Of a stretch of 39,174 nucleotides of DNA, positions 9,703 to 18,006 are shown piece after piece. Source of the stretch: Planctomycetota bacterium (GTDB lineage Bacteria; Planctomycetota; Planctomycetia; Pirellulales; Pirellulaceae); assembly GCA_026692905.1 (NCBI GenBank), contig JAPLNL010000103.1:1-39174 (forward strand). The letters are read 5' to 3'. The position numbers were made by a program, and so were the translations under genes. The number at the start of each line of letters is the position of its first letter. Position 1 is the stretch's first letter. The notes beneath the pieces were generated by a model, which did no database searches, was not told the DNA's origin, and saw only the letters and a list, made by a program, of their open reading frames with translations.

Positions 9703-11256
9703 CTACTGGGACGTTTTCGTTTGTATTCCCCAATCTTCATGTGCGTATAGGGAAAACACGGTGTCTTCGTAGACAACTCGCCACGTTTCCGTTTTGTTGC
9801 CACGTTTCCCAAGCCACTTTTTCACCGGCGCGTTAGCTTGGACCAAAATCACATTAGCCGGATACTCGTCAAGAACATTTTCCCAACCTTGGCTCGCCGA
9901 ATAAAACTGATCGTGTTTGGGAAGAACATCGTCCCGGTACGCAACTTCATATCGACCATCGATGCTGACTCGGACCGCGGGGTAGCACATCCAGGAAACG
10001 TATGCACCCGATGCAAAAGGGGTCATGACATTGCCTGAGAAAGCTTGAGCCTTTAAGTATTGCACTGCACCTGTCGGATAAACCATCGCTCCATCTGGAT
10101 CGTTGTCCGGTATGGTGACTTTCCAGATCGGGTGCCAAAAAATAAAACCGAGGCAGGCGATCGAAAAGACGGATGCGATACGGATTGCAATCGTTCTACG
10201 GTTTACCAACGTCGCAATCGCCATTCGTCCGAAGGCTGTCGGGGTTAACCATCCTGGCATGTAGGCCATCCAAACGATGGCGTAAATTGAGCCATGTCGC
10301 AAATGCTTTAATGCCATGTAGGCCGCTACGCAGCAAAACAGCCACCCCCTAAGCCTTGACCAACGTCGATTCTTGGCAATGTATCCAAGAGCGAATATAG
10401 ACAGACAAAATGCGGCCATCGAGGTAATATTATCATGCGTCATCCACAAAGGTTGCCATTCGAGCATGGTTGGGCGAGGCATGGTGATGGCGCGAAGCAG
10501 ATAAGGTCCATACTGCAAGCCCCATGGATTCATTTGCAATCCGACAACCAGAATCGGCGGGAGGAGCAAGTGATGCCACAGCTTGAAGTAGGCGTTCTGA
10601 AGACTTGCGAGCGACCACTCATCGCCGAGCTCATTCAGCCAGCGTTCGACGACATGAAAGAACATCAATCCAATCCCAACGACGAAGCCTGCATGCATGT
10701 TCAGCCAAACGACGTACAGAAAACTCCAAGCGATGACCCAACGTTTTTGACCCTGCCAATCCGATTGCTGCATTAGGATTTGAAGCAGGATAAACAGCAG
10801 CGTAAAAAGCTGAGCTCGAATCGTTCCGAAACCAACCCACAACAACGGAAAGAGAATCGGAGCGCACGCCACGATCAAGAGTGGGTGGGCTCCACCGTTA
10901 CGAGCGCAACGGTAGAGAGCCGCCGCGATTGCTAGTACAATCAGAACCCTCAAGACAGCCATCCCGTGCAATCCGAGTGGACTCATGCCCGCGCACCAGT
11001 AAAGGACGAGTCCCGTCCCCCATTCATGATGCACCGCCGGCTGAATGGTTGGCGTGAATGCGAAGACATCTCGCAGCGGAAATGTTCCGCTCTCCGCAAA
11101 GACTCGCACCAGCGCCATTTCATGAAAGGCATCGTGCGTAATGTCGCTTAATCGCGCGATATACGCAAAGAAGCCGACGAGAATCGAAACAGCCAAAACG
11201 GCGATGAACCGTCCGTCGCGAAGCCGTCCTATTTGGAAGTTTTGTTGAAGCATCAT
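9703..11256 (-). CDS. Multi-pass membrane protein, possibly GT-C-like
   Basis: From ATG 11256 the product has 517 residues and at least ten hydrophobic segments, for example RFIAVLAVSILVGFFAYIA near residue 15 and SIACLGFIFW near the last helix. After the first helix a polar loop carries DITHDAFHEMALVRVF and HHEWGTG. The soluble C-terminal 110 residues contain SIDGRYEVAYRDDVL. The pattern of an acidic or His loop after helix 1, many helices and a soluble tail resembles GT-C glycosyltransferases, but no defining motif is certain. The open frame extends to 11418, but the extra 54 residues would run into the divergent gene's upstream region and look noncoding. No clear ribosome site is seen at either start. 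Confidence 0.75.
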   Translation of the reverse strand: MMLQQNFQIGRLRDGRFIAVLAVSILVGFFAYIARLSDITHDAFHEMALVRVFAESGTFPLRDVFAFTPTIQPAVHHEWGTGLVLYWCAGMSPLGLHGMAVLRVLIVLAIAAALYRCARNGGAHPLLIVACAPILFPLLWVGFGTIRAQLFTLLFILLQILMQQSDWQGQKRWVIAWSFLYVVWLNMHAGFVVGIGLMFFHVVERWLNELGDEWSLASLQNAYFKLWHHLLLPPILVVGLQMNPWGLQYGPYLLRAITMPRPTMLEWQPLWMTHDNITSMAAFCLSIFALGYIAKNRRWSRLRGWLFCCVAAYMALKHLRHGSIYAIVWMAYMPGWLTPTAFGRMAIATLVNRRTIAIRIASVFSIACLGFIFWHPIWKVTIPDNDPDGAMVYPTGAVQYLKAQAFSGNVMTPFASGAYVSWMCYPAVRVSIDGRYEVAYRDDVLPKHDQFYSASQGWENVLDEYPANVILVQANAPVKKWLGKRGNKTETWRVVYEDTVFSLYAHEDWGIQTKTSQ

Positions 11257-11469
11257 CAGAACTATTCTGTCGGACGAGATAGCTAGCAGACTGAAGTGAT
11301 TTGCCGGATTTTCCGAACTTTCACTCAAGATTGATCTAGAGGCCGATTTGGCCAGTCTCCTAGACTCCCGAGCAATCAAATTGGATCGCGATGCAGGATG
11401 CGGACCGACCCTAATCAACGAACTTCAGCAATGGAGTTCAAAGCATTCCGTTTTTGGAGGCTGATTCGC

Positions 11470-12537
11470 ATGGATGCACGACGGTTGTTATTTACACTAT
11501 TGGCTTTAATGGTTTTTGCTTCGACAGGTACAGCTCAAGTGTTTGTTGGGCCAAGGTCCTTGGTCCAGTCTCCCAACTTCCGAGTTTTCGCTCGGAACGC
11601 ACAACTCGCCAACGATGTCGCCAAATCCGCCGAAGAAAACCGAAAGGCGCTAGCAATGCATTGGCTTGGCAGGGAATTGCCAAACTGGCCAGAGCCATGC
11701 CCGCTCATCGTCAACGATGGGGCGAACAAACCAGCAAGTGGTGAAACGAAGTACACGCTGGTTGGCGGCGGTGTCGCAAACTTTCAAATGACTGTCTCTG
11801 GCACTCCAGAGCGAATCGTCGATAGTGTTTTGCCTCACGAGATTACACACACGATCATGGCCAGTCACTTTTCCGCGTTAGGCAAACCGGTACCGAGGTG
11901 GGCTGACGAAGGCGCATGCACCACAGTGGAACATCAAAGCGAACGCAGCAAGCATGATGTAATGTTGGTCCGATATCTCAGCGAAGGACGCGGTATTCCC
12001 TTCGCCACATTATTTGCGTTGAAGGACTATCCACCCGACATGATGCCGCTCTATGCCCAAGGTTATAGTCTTTCTTGCTTCTTGATTACCCAAGGTGGTC
12101 CACAACGATTTGTCAAGTTTTTGGAACGCGGTATGGAGAGTGAAGACTGGGTTGCCGCAACCGACGAGTTCTACAGCTATCCAAAGCTCGGCAAATTGCA
12201 GTCGGCTTGGAACAAATGGGTCGAGGATGGCGGCGGTCCAGTCGACAACCACACTGCAGATGCGCTAGGTGTTTCAACACGTTCGATCGCGCGTAACGGT
12301 CAAAACCCGAACTCGCTTGCGAACAATTCGGAGGTTCGAACGGCGGTCGCCATTCAACCGATCGGCAACCCAAACCCGAATCCGGTGCAGATGGCTGGTG
12401 GAGTTGCCTCGAGCTCCGGAAGTTACTACTTGGACCAACTTCGAATCCAACAACAAAACTCGGGTGTTGGAATTCCTCAAAGTGTAAGTCTACCAGCACC
12501 GTTCCAATCAACAGGTGGTGAGACCATCCGTCGATAG
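11470..12537 (+). CDS. Secreted HExxH (gluzincin-like) putative metalloprotease
   Basis: The start at 11470 is supported by GGAGG 9 nt upstream and by the signal peptide that follows at once (MDARRLLFTLLALMVFASTG, cleavage after TAQ near residue 23). Earlier in-frame ATGs exist at 11398 and 11431. The 355-residue protein has the zinc motif HEITH near residues 123-127. It then has RWADEGACTTVEH, where the Glu of DEG about 23 residues later fits the third ligand of gluzincin (peptidase MA) enzymes. The tail after about residue 260 is Asn/Ser/Gln-rich and probably disordered. Export and peptidase activity are inferred; the family is otherwise uncharacterised. It is divergent from the membrane protein at 9703-11256. 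Confidence 0.85.
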   Translation: MDARRLLFTLLALMVFASTGTAQVFVGPRSLVQSPNFRVFARNAQLANDVAKSAEENRKALAMHWLGRELPNWPEPCPLIVNDGANKPASGETKYTLVGGGVANFQMTVSGTPERIVDSVLPHEITHTIMASHFSALGKPVPRWADEGACTTVEHQSERSKHDVMLVRYLSEGRGIPFATLFALKDYPPDMMPLYAQGYSLSCFLITQGGPQRFVKFLERGMESEDWVAATDEFYSYPKLGKLQSAWNKWVEDGGGPVDNHTADALGVSTRSIARNGQNPNSLANNSEVRTAVAIQPIGNPNPNPVQMAGGVASSSGSYYLDQLRIQQQNSGVGIPQSVSLPAPFQSTGGETIRR

Positions 12538-12553
12538 CGGTACGCGGTTCTCG

Positions 12554-12592
12554 AAGCCGCTAGGCGAGCAGCGGTTGGCCCCCGTTTCGGGG
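12554..12592 (+). terminator. Two adjacent hairpins after the HExxH gene, possible terminator
   Basis: A stem AGCCGCT/AGCGGTT (12555-12561 with 12570-12576, one G-U pair) is followed directly by CCCCG-TTT-CGGGG (12580-12592). There is no U run, so intrinsic termination is uncertain. The rest of the gap up to 12811 holds the core-repeat cluster and no gene. Confidence 0.35.
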
Positions 12593-12689
12593 AGAGGGGG
12601 GCAAAATCAAAAAGATCTGGGTAAAGCTGAGCTTTAGGCTGGGCTATGTCAACGACCAGGGCTTTGCCCCAAAATCAAACAGTGCAACT

Positions 12690-12778
12690 TCACTAGCTCA
12701 CTCGCTTGCGCGTCGTGTTAGTGCAACTTCACTAGCTTGCGCGTCGTGCTAGGGTCACTCGCTTGCGCGTCGTGCTAG
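12690..12778. repeat. Three copies of the GCTTGCGCGTCGTG core repeat
   Basis: The core CGCTTGCGCGTCGTG or AGCTTGCGCGTCGTG occurs at about 12703-12717, 12734-12748 and 12760-12774, each followed by TTAG or CTAG. It is the reverse complement of the core in the 46-bp array at 3-248. The first two copies share the leader TGCAACTTCACTAGC, so this is a local partial duplication. It lies between two convergent genes. Confidence 0.85.
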
Positions 12779-12811
12779 ATACTGTGGGCCACGGCGGTCG
12801 CCTCTAACATG

Positions 12812-13576
12812 CTATGCTCGACTGATCTGGCCAACTCCCTTGAGCTTCCCAAGCCCTCCGTCGACACCTATCGTTTGCCCGGTTACCCAAGACTGCTCGG
12901 GCGATGCCAACCAAAGGATCGCGCTCGCAATATCCTCTGGCTGTCCAAATCGCCCGAGTGGATGCATTGAAAGAGATACCTCGGCAGATCGAGGATTCCC
13001 CCAAATCTTTTCGGTAAGAGGAGTCTGAACTAGGCCGGGCGCAACCGCATTGACCCGAATTCGCTTCGGAGCATACGTCATCGCTGCCGACCTCACCAAC
13101 CCCTCGATCCCTGCCTTGCACGCGGCAATGGCTTCATGATTCGACAAACCAATGGAAGCTGCAGCAGAGCTCATCAGAACAACGGACCCGCCGTTCGAAA
13201 ACATCCTGGGGGCACAAGCCTTTAACAGGCCGGCGGCAGAAGTCAAATTCGCCGCGATCGTGTCGTCCCACTCGGCTCTGCTCGTCAAATGCATTGGCTT
13301 TAGTAAAACGGAGCCCGCCAGGTTGATAGCGACATTGATTCCTCCCAGCAGGCCTTCGGCACTTGAGACGACACTATCTAGCTGAGCCCAATCCGAACCG
13401 TCGACAACCGCATACCCCCATCCGTAGGTATCCGATAGTTCCTTGAGGTCTTCCAATGTTCGACCTATTAGAAAAGCCTCACCACCAATACTTGCAAGCT
13501 TGCTGCAAACGGCTTTACCGATGCCACCTGTTGCGCCAACAATTACAGCTTGAATATTAGAATTCGGTTCAGTCAT
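12812..13576 (-). CDS. Short-chain dehydrogenase/reductase family protein lacking the catalytic Tyr
   Basis: The 254-residue protein has the classical SDR Rossmann fold: the dinucleotide-binding glycines GATGGIG near residue 14, NLAG (the NNAG equivalent) near 85, and the active-site Ser strand VVLMSSAAA near 133. Further on are RVNAVAPGLVQTPL and the C-terminal WVTGQTIGVDGG. The YxxxK motif reads IAACK (…NHEAIAACKAGIEGL…): the Lys is kept and the Tyr is Ile. The codon is ATT on the minus strand, in otherwise clean sequence. A related SDR subgroup with an NHEAIAAxK segment exists, so this is probably a stable variant and not decay. The substrate is unknown, and normal oxidoreductase activity is doubtful. 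Confidence 0.9.
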   Translation of the reverse strand: MTEPNSNIQAVIVGATGGIGKAVCSKLASIGGEAFLIGRTLEDLKELSDTYGWGYAVVDGSDWAQLDSVVSSAEGLLGGINVAINLAGSVLLKPMHLTSRAEWDDTIAANLTSAAGLLKACAPRMFSNGGSVVLMSSAAASIGLSNHEAIAACKAGIEGLVRSAAMTYAPKRIRVNAVAPGLVQTPLTEKIWGNPRSAEVSLSMHPLGRFGQPEDIASAILWLASPEQSWVTGQTIGVDGGLGKLKGVGQISRA

Positions 13577-13874
13577 CGGATCGGTTCAAAAGGTTAGCGG
13601 AATGGGAGGGCCAAGAACATCTTTTAGTTCTAGAAAGGTGTCAAGCCTTCCGTTCACCGTATTGGCTAAGGCTGACCAGTGTACACGCGTCCCTCACCTT
13701 GCCAAAAACAGCTAATTGCCAATATACCCGAAAACTCTTGCGTAAGTGCTTAGTCTTTACCTGTTCGCTTTAGGACGTCGATTGGTAGAGCTCAGCTTAC
13801 CGCCTGCCGAGTATGCCTCCGACTGACTGTCAAACGAATTCATCAGCCCTCAGTTCAGGGCAGATTTTTGAAGG
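13577..13874. other. Intergenic region between SDR and subtilase genes
   Basis: No gene, tRNA or strong hairpin is visible. It contains TGCGTAAGTGCTTAG near 13743-13757, which resembles the ends of the palindromic elements at 6709 and 24373 but has no partner nearby. The SDR promoter must lie in its left part, and the 3' end of the subtilase transcript in its right part. Confidence 0.5.
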
Positions 13875-16800
13875 TCACGTATGTTTTGCAAAAATTTCGT
13901 CGAGAGCTGCTCGCTCTAAATCCGGATCGATCCAAGTCAAATCGATGCCGATCTCTTTCCCGTCTGCACTTGCTGATAGCAAATCGATCGCGTGCATCGC
14001 GGCCTCGTTTGGTCCGCCACGAAGTTGACGGATTTCTTTTTCCACAAGATTGGCAATCCAATCCATCTTTTCCAAGACCGCTTCGCATTCATTTGCGGAA
14101 ACGTTTGCCATGGTGGGTGTCATTTTCAGTGGCATCGATTCAATTGGCTCAATCGTGTGTGCCGAATCTTCGCTCATCGTCTCTAGGGCATTTGAACGAA
14201 CGGGTGTTGCGACCGTTTGACCAGCAAGAAAGGTCTCGACCCGTTCGAAATTTCTCGCAATACTGGATCGGGTCATGTCTTGCATGCCAACATAATCAGC
14301 CCCGGACGTCAATTTGCCGCCGACTGGAGCGTAGACACTGGCGCGGTCCACTCCACCCGCATTCGAGAACGCTTCGACATTTTCAAAGCCACGCGCGAAA
14401 GTGGAAAACCCCGAACCAACGATCGAAGTCACTTCGCCGCTCGTACTAAACAGATCATTGCCGACAGAATCGTAAAGAGCCGCGCTGTCAACTCCACCTG
14501 CATTGGAGTACGCAAAGACGCGCTCAAAGCCAGCGACATAATTGAAGAATCCGGTCCCTGCTAAGCTAGTAAATTGCGGTCTTACGCTCAAAGCGTCATC
14601 GCCGACGGAGTCGAACACAAATGCTTGGTCGTCACCACCTTGATCGGCATGCACAAAAATGCGATCGACTTGACCAACTTGGAACGAATACCCAACACCA
14701 GTCAATTCAGCCTTATTCGGCCAAATACTCAACCGATCATCGGTGGCTGCATCGTGTAAATAAGCTCGATCAGGGCCACCTCCGCCCTGAAATTGAACAT
14801 TCTCAAAGCCAATGGCGCGGACTGTTATCTGAGTGTTCTCAAGCGTTGTTAATCCCGGACGCAAGTCGACTTTCTCTGCCTCTTTGGAGCCTATCAGCGT
14901 GAGTGTGTCATTGTTTTGGTTCGCATCCAAGACGACACTCTTGATTGTGTTATCGAGTTGGTACGCAATCCCAGCAACATTGGCTACGAGGCCATTGCTC
15001 AGATCCAATTTGACCGAGTCAGCGACGTCCGTCCCGTAGATGGTCAATGCATTGCCTTGCTGCTGGAGCAAATTGACCAAGTGCACGTTTCGACTGGCCA
15101 TGCCAGGTAGCACGAACTCAATGCTTTGCCCCTGCGTCGCACTGAAATCGACCCGCCATTGATTGTTTTCGACAAGTGAGTCCGACAGTGTGCCATTGGT
15201 AATCCCCGGACGTAGGACCTGCAATGTGCCGGTCGGCTGGGAACCAGCGTCGACTACAACACTCATGATACCTGTGTGTTCTGCAATGAACTTGTACCTA
15301 GATGAACCGCTAAGCGTCTGCTCAAGCAAGTCGACCGAGCCAAGGTCAGCAACTTGACTTGGGATGGAAGTGTTAGCGCCACCACCGTTCGTACCGCCAC
15401 CGCTTCCGCCTCCATTGCTTGAACTGGCAGCAAAGTTCCAGTTCAAATGATAAGAACCGATGGAATCGAGGTCCGCTATGCTGAGACCAACGGCTTCTCC
15501 TGCCGAGACCGCAAAGGATAATTTCCCTTGAATGGCATGCAGATCTGTCTCTTGGCCGCCCCGAAATAGTTTGAAAACAGCGTCGTCCACGTATTGGCTC
15601 GCAAGCTGGACTGACACCGTGCCACTTTGATTGGGTGCGAGCCGATAGACGTCTTGATCCGAGAGTGAATTGATCCATCCATCCGTTTGCCAACCGCTTT
15701 GAATTGGAGAATTCATGCCTGTTGCAAGCGTGTCGCCGACGGTGTCGACAGGCAGCAGGGTCTCGATGGCTCGGTCCAAATCGAGCGATTGGTAGTCTTG
15801 TTTGGTAACGCTATCCCAGACCGAATGGGCTGTCGTCTTGAGATGCTCGTAGATCGATTGCGAGGAGATGTTTTGCATCCCGACCATCTCCATGGCTTCG
15901 CGGACCAGCACGCTTGCGCCAGCAATATAGGGTGCGGCCATGCTTGTGCCACTCGCGGTTGACCAATCGTTTGCGATCCCATCTTTGCCGTAGAAATAGT
16001 CAGGCACTGTGCTTTCGATCGAACGCCCAGGAGCGGCAATCGATCGCGAATCGCGTTGACTGAAGTCACTAAGTTGTCCGTTGGCATCGACGCTCGAAAC
16101 GGGAATGACGTATGGGCTTACGGCCGGATAGGACAGGCCTGGTGTTTTGTATTGTTGAAACGAGTTCCCTGCGGAAGCGACGACAACGATGCCGTCCCTT
16201 TGCAACTGAGCTAGTTCATCTTCAAGCGTTCCCCAGGACGGAACCGTGTTGGAGTTCCAAGCGGAGCCAAGTGAAAGATTGACGGTCGTGATGGGATTGG
16301 CAAAACTGTTGCGATGCTCATGCACCCACTTAAGCGCACTTTCGGTCCAACCCATATCCCCTTTGCCCGCATCGGTGAAGACACGTAGAGCGACCAAATC
16401 AACGTCGGGAGCGACGCCTAAATGCGTCCCATCATTGGCTCCGATGATTCCTGAAACATGCGTTCCGTGGAAGCCGCCCGGCGCGTCGTCGTAGGGTTTT
16501 GCGTCATTTTCGGCAAAGTCCCAGCCACCGACGACTTTGTAGCCAGGTCCATAGCCTTTGCCCAAGGCAACGTGATCGAACGCAATTCCGCTATCGATCA
16601 CGGCAACGGTTTGCCCCTTCCCGGTCAATCCGTATTGCGAGTGCACTTGGTTCCAACCGGATTGCGAATGCGCTTCGGCCAAGTGTTGTTCCAAGGCTGG
16701 CGCTACGTTGGTATCGATCGGTTGCAAATGCGATGGATGCGAAACGAGATCGTCCGGTTGAGGTAGGTCAGCTAGAACGGGTGTAACCGCCTGCTGTGGA

Positions 16801-16928
16801 CCAATATCCCAGGGCATCCATGGCATCGCCGACAACGCCAACCGACGCTCACACTGCTCCCACATTGGGCGAAAACCCCACGGAGAGTTGGGGGAGGGTG
16901 CTACGATTTTCTTGGGCAATGGATTCAT
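13875..16928 (-). CDS. Subtilisin-like (S8) serine protease, large secreted or surface protein
   Basis: This 1017-residue protein carries a complete S8 triad: D112 (VAVIDSGIA), H154 (FHGTHVSGI) and S329 (SGTSMAAPYIAG), with the oxyanion Asn N255 (ASAGNSF). There is no classical signal peptide. Instead residues 26-34 read CERRLALSA, like the N-terminal LExRxLL(S/A) segment of many exported planctomycete proteins. After the catalytic domain (to about 395) comes a pre-peptidase-like beta domain (about 400-500) and a Gly/Ser/Asn linker. A series of degenerate about 50-residue repeats follows (GFENVQFQGGGGPDRAYLHD, GFERVFAYSNAGGVDSAALYD, GFENVEAFSNAGGVDRASVY). The about 130-residue C-terminus is helical. 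It probably degrades extracellular protein or processes surface proteins. Confidence 0.92.
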   Translation of the reverse strand: MNPLPKKIVAPSPNSPWGFRPMWEQCERRLALSAMPWMPWDIGPQQAVTPVLADLPQPDDLVSHPSHLQPIDTNVAPALEQHLAEAHSQSGWNQVHSQYGLTGKGQTVAVIDSGIAFDHVALGKGYGPGYKVVGGWDFAENDAKPYDDAPGGFHGTHVSGIIGANDGTHLGVAPDVDLVALRVFTDAGKGDMGWTESALKWVHEHRNSFANPITTVNLSLGSAWNSNTVPSWGTLEDELAQLQRDGIVVVASAGNSFQQYKTPGLSYPAVSPYVIPVSSVDANGQLSDFSQRDSRSIAAPGRSIESTVPDYFYGKDGIANDWSTASGTSMAAPYIAGASVLVREAMEMVGMQNISSQSIYEHLKTTAHSVWDSVTKQDYQSLDLDRAIETLLPVDTVGDTLATGMNSPIQSGWQTDGWINSLSDQDVYRLAPNQSGTVSVQLASQYVDDAVFKLFRGGQETDLHAIQGKLSFAVSAGEAVGLSIADLDSIGSYHLNWNFAASSSNGGGSGGGTNGGGANTSIPSQVADLGSVDLLEQTLSGSSRYKFIAEHTGIMSVVVDAGSQPTGTLQVLRPGITNGTLSDSLVENNQWRVDFSATQGQSIEFVLPGMASRNVHLVNLLQQQGNALTIYGTDVADSVKLDLSNGLVANVAGIAYQLDNTIKSVVLDANQNNDTLTLIGSKEAEKVDLRPGLTTLENTQITVRAIGFENVQFQGGGGPDRAYLHDAATDDRLSIWPNKAELTGVGYSFQVGQVDRIFVHADQGGDDQAFVFDSVGDDALSVRPQFTSLAGTGFFNYVAGFERVFAYSNAGGVDSAALYDSVGNDLFSTSGEVTSIVGSGFSTFARGFENVEAFSNAGGVDRASVYAPVGGKLTSGADYVGMQDMTRSSIARNFERVETFLAGQTVATPVRSNALETMSEDSAHTIEPIESMPLKMTPTMANVSANECEAVLEKMDWIANLVEKEIRQLRGGPNEAAMHAIDLLSASADGKEIGIDLTWIDPDLERAALDEIFAKHT

Positions 16929-17406
16929 TGGATTGGGAGTCTCGATCAGGCAAAAACTTGCGCGCTTTTAAGAAAACGAAACCGTTAACTAGTTCTTTGC
17001 GGATTGGTTTAGATTAGGTCACAGGCTGAAACGGTTTAAAAATACCGAGCGAGATGCAGCGGCTCACAAACGCCGTTTGCTAGCACAATCGTTTCATGCC
17101 CTACAATAGGCGCTCTGGCGAAGAGTTTCCGGCTGTTCCGACTTGGCTGAATTCTCTGGTCGTTTGCCGCCGAAAGATCTACTAGGCAAGTCAATGAAGG
17201 ACTCTTTGACTAGCTTCATTCGCACCAGCGGACTCAAAGCGTCACAAGGAAGTGAACGAAATTGAGCCTGCATGAAATGGTGAGAATGGTTTCGCCGCAT
17301 GGGAACTGGAAGGATGCATGGATGCAGAAACCCGGTCCCAAATGCGGCTCTTTTGATCTTTTTTAGCCGAATAACAAAGTCGCGTCTGCAGCGGAGAAAT
17401 CGAATC
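16929..17406. other. Intergenic region upstream of the subtilase and the methyltransferase-like gene
   Basis: The 478 bp between divergent genes contains no convincing gene. An open minus-strand frame (17094-17408, 104 codons) and the upstream extension of the plus-strand gene (from 17299) overlap each other; neither has recognisable features. Promoters for both neighbours should lie here; none can be placed with confidence. Confidence 0.45.
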
Positions 17407-17949
17407 ATGGCTCGGTTGAGTTGGGTACAACGTCTCTATTGGCGCTATCTATCGAAACCCGTCAGCGAGCGGGCTTTGTTTCTCCACGTCATCGATAACC
17501 CGTTCGCGTCGATTCTCGAAATCGGTATCGGCTCGGGTGAACGTATCAAGCAAGTATTGCCACTATGCACGCTGCCAGAAGGCTGTGCACAAATCCGCTA
17601 TGTCGGAGTGGACGCATTCGAATCAGCCGGTCCAAACATTCCGCACATGAACCTCAAATCGGCACATAGGATGCTGGCCGAATTTGGCGTCAAAGCGCAT
17701 CTCATCCCAGGCGATCCGACAAACGCCTTGGCCCGTGTCGCTCACACGGTGCTGCCCAGCGATCTGATCGTCATCGATGGAATATGGGGGGCAGACACTC
17801 CTCAAGGGAGAGCCGTTTCCGATTGGCTGCCAAGACTCTGCCATTCCAAATCGACGATCTTTGCATCTTCGGTTCAAGGAGGCACATTGCAGAAAGTAGC
17901 CCTGCCTGCCGCAGTAACCGAGCAATCCGCCGTAAACCGAGCAGCTTAG
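17407..17949 (+). CDS. Small class I SAM-methyltransferase-like protein
   Basis: From ATG 17407, with GGAG about 10 nt upstream, the product has 180 residues. It contains a Rossmann-type motif I, ILEIGIGSGERIKQVL, near residues 36-51, and an acidic end of beta-2, YVGVDAFES, near 72-80. A later strand, DLIVIDGIWG, is near 120. These match the SAM-binding half of class I methyltransferases. The protein is short for a complete enzyme with a substrate domain, and no target motif is visible. The frame remains open upstream to 17299, but the extra codons look noncoding. It converges on the larger methyltransferase-like gene at 18007-19305. Confidence 0.8.
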   Translation: MARLSWVQRLYWRYLSKPVSERALFLHVIDNPFASILEIGIGSGERIKQVLPLCTLPEGCAQIRYVGVDAFESAGPNIPHMNLKSAHRMLAEFGVKAHLIPGDPTNALARVAHTVLPSDLIVIDGIWGADTPQGRAVSDWLPRLCHSKSTIFASSVQGGTLQKVALPAAVTEQSAVNRAA

Positions 17950-17985
17950 TTTAGCACGTCGAGCCTTCTTGAAGTCGCCAGTCCC

Positions 17986-18003
17986 AGCTCGGAGAGCCGA
18001 GCT
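17986..18003. terminator. Short hairpin between convergent genes
   Basis: AGCTCGG (17986-17992), loop AGAG, CCGAGCT (17997-18003) form a perfect 7-bp stem. It fills the 57-bp gap between two convergent genes. No U run follows on either strand, so termination is only a possibility. Confidence 0.4.
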
Positions 18004-18006
18004 ACA

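Noticed and set aside
17094-17408. Minus-strand frame of 104 codons upstream of the methyltransferase-like gene
   Set aside because: No ribosome site, motif or signal; it overlaps the start of a better supported gene.
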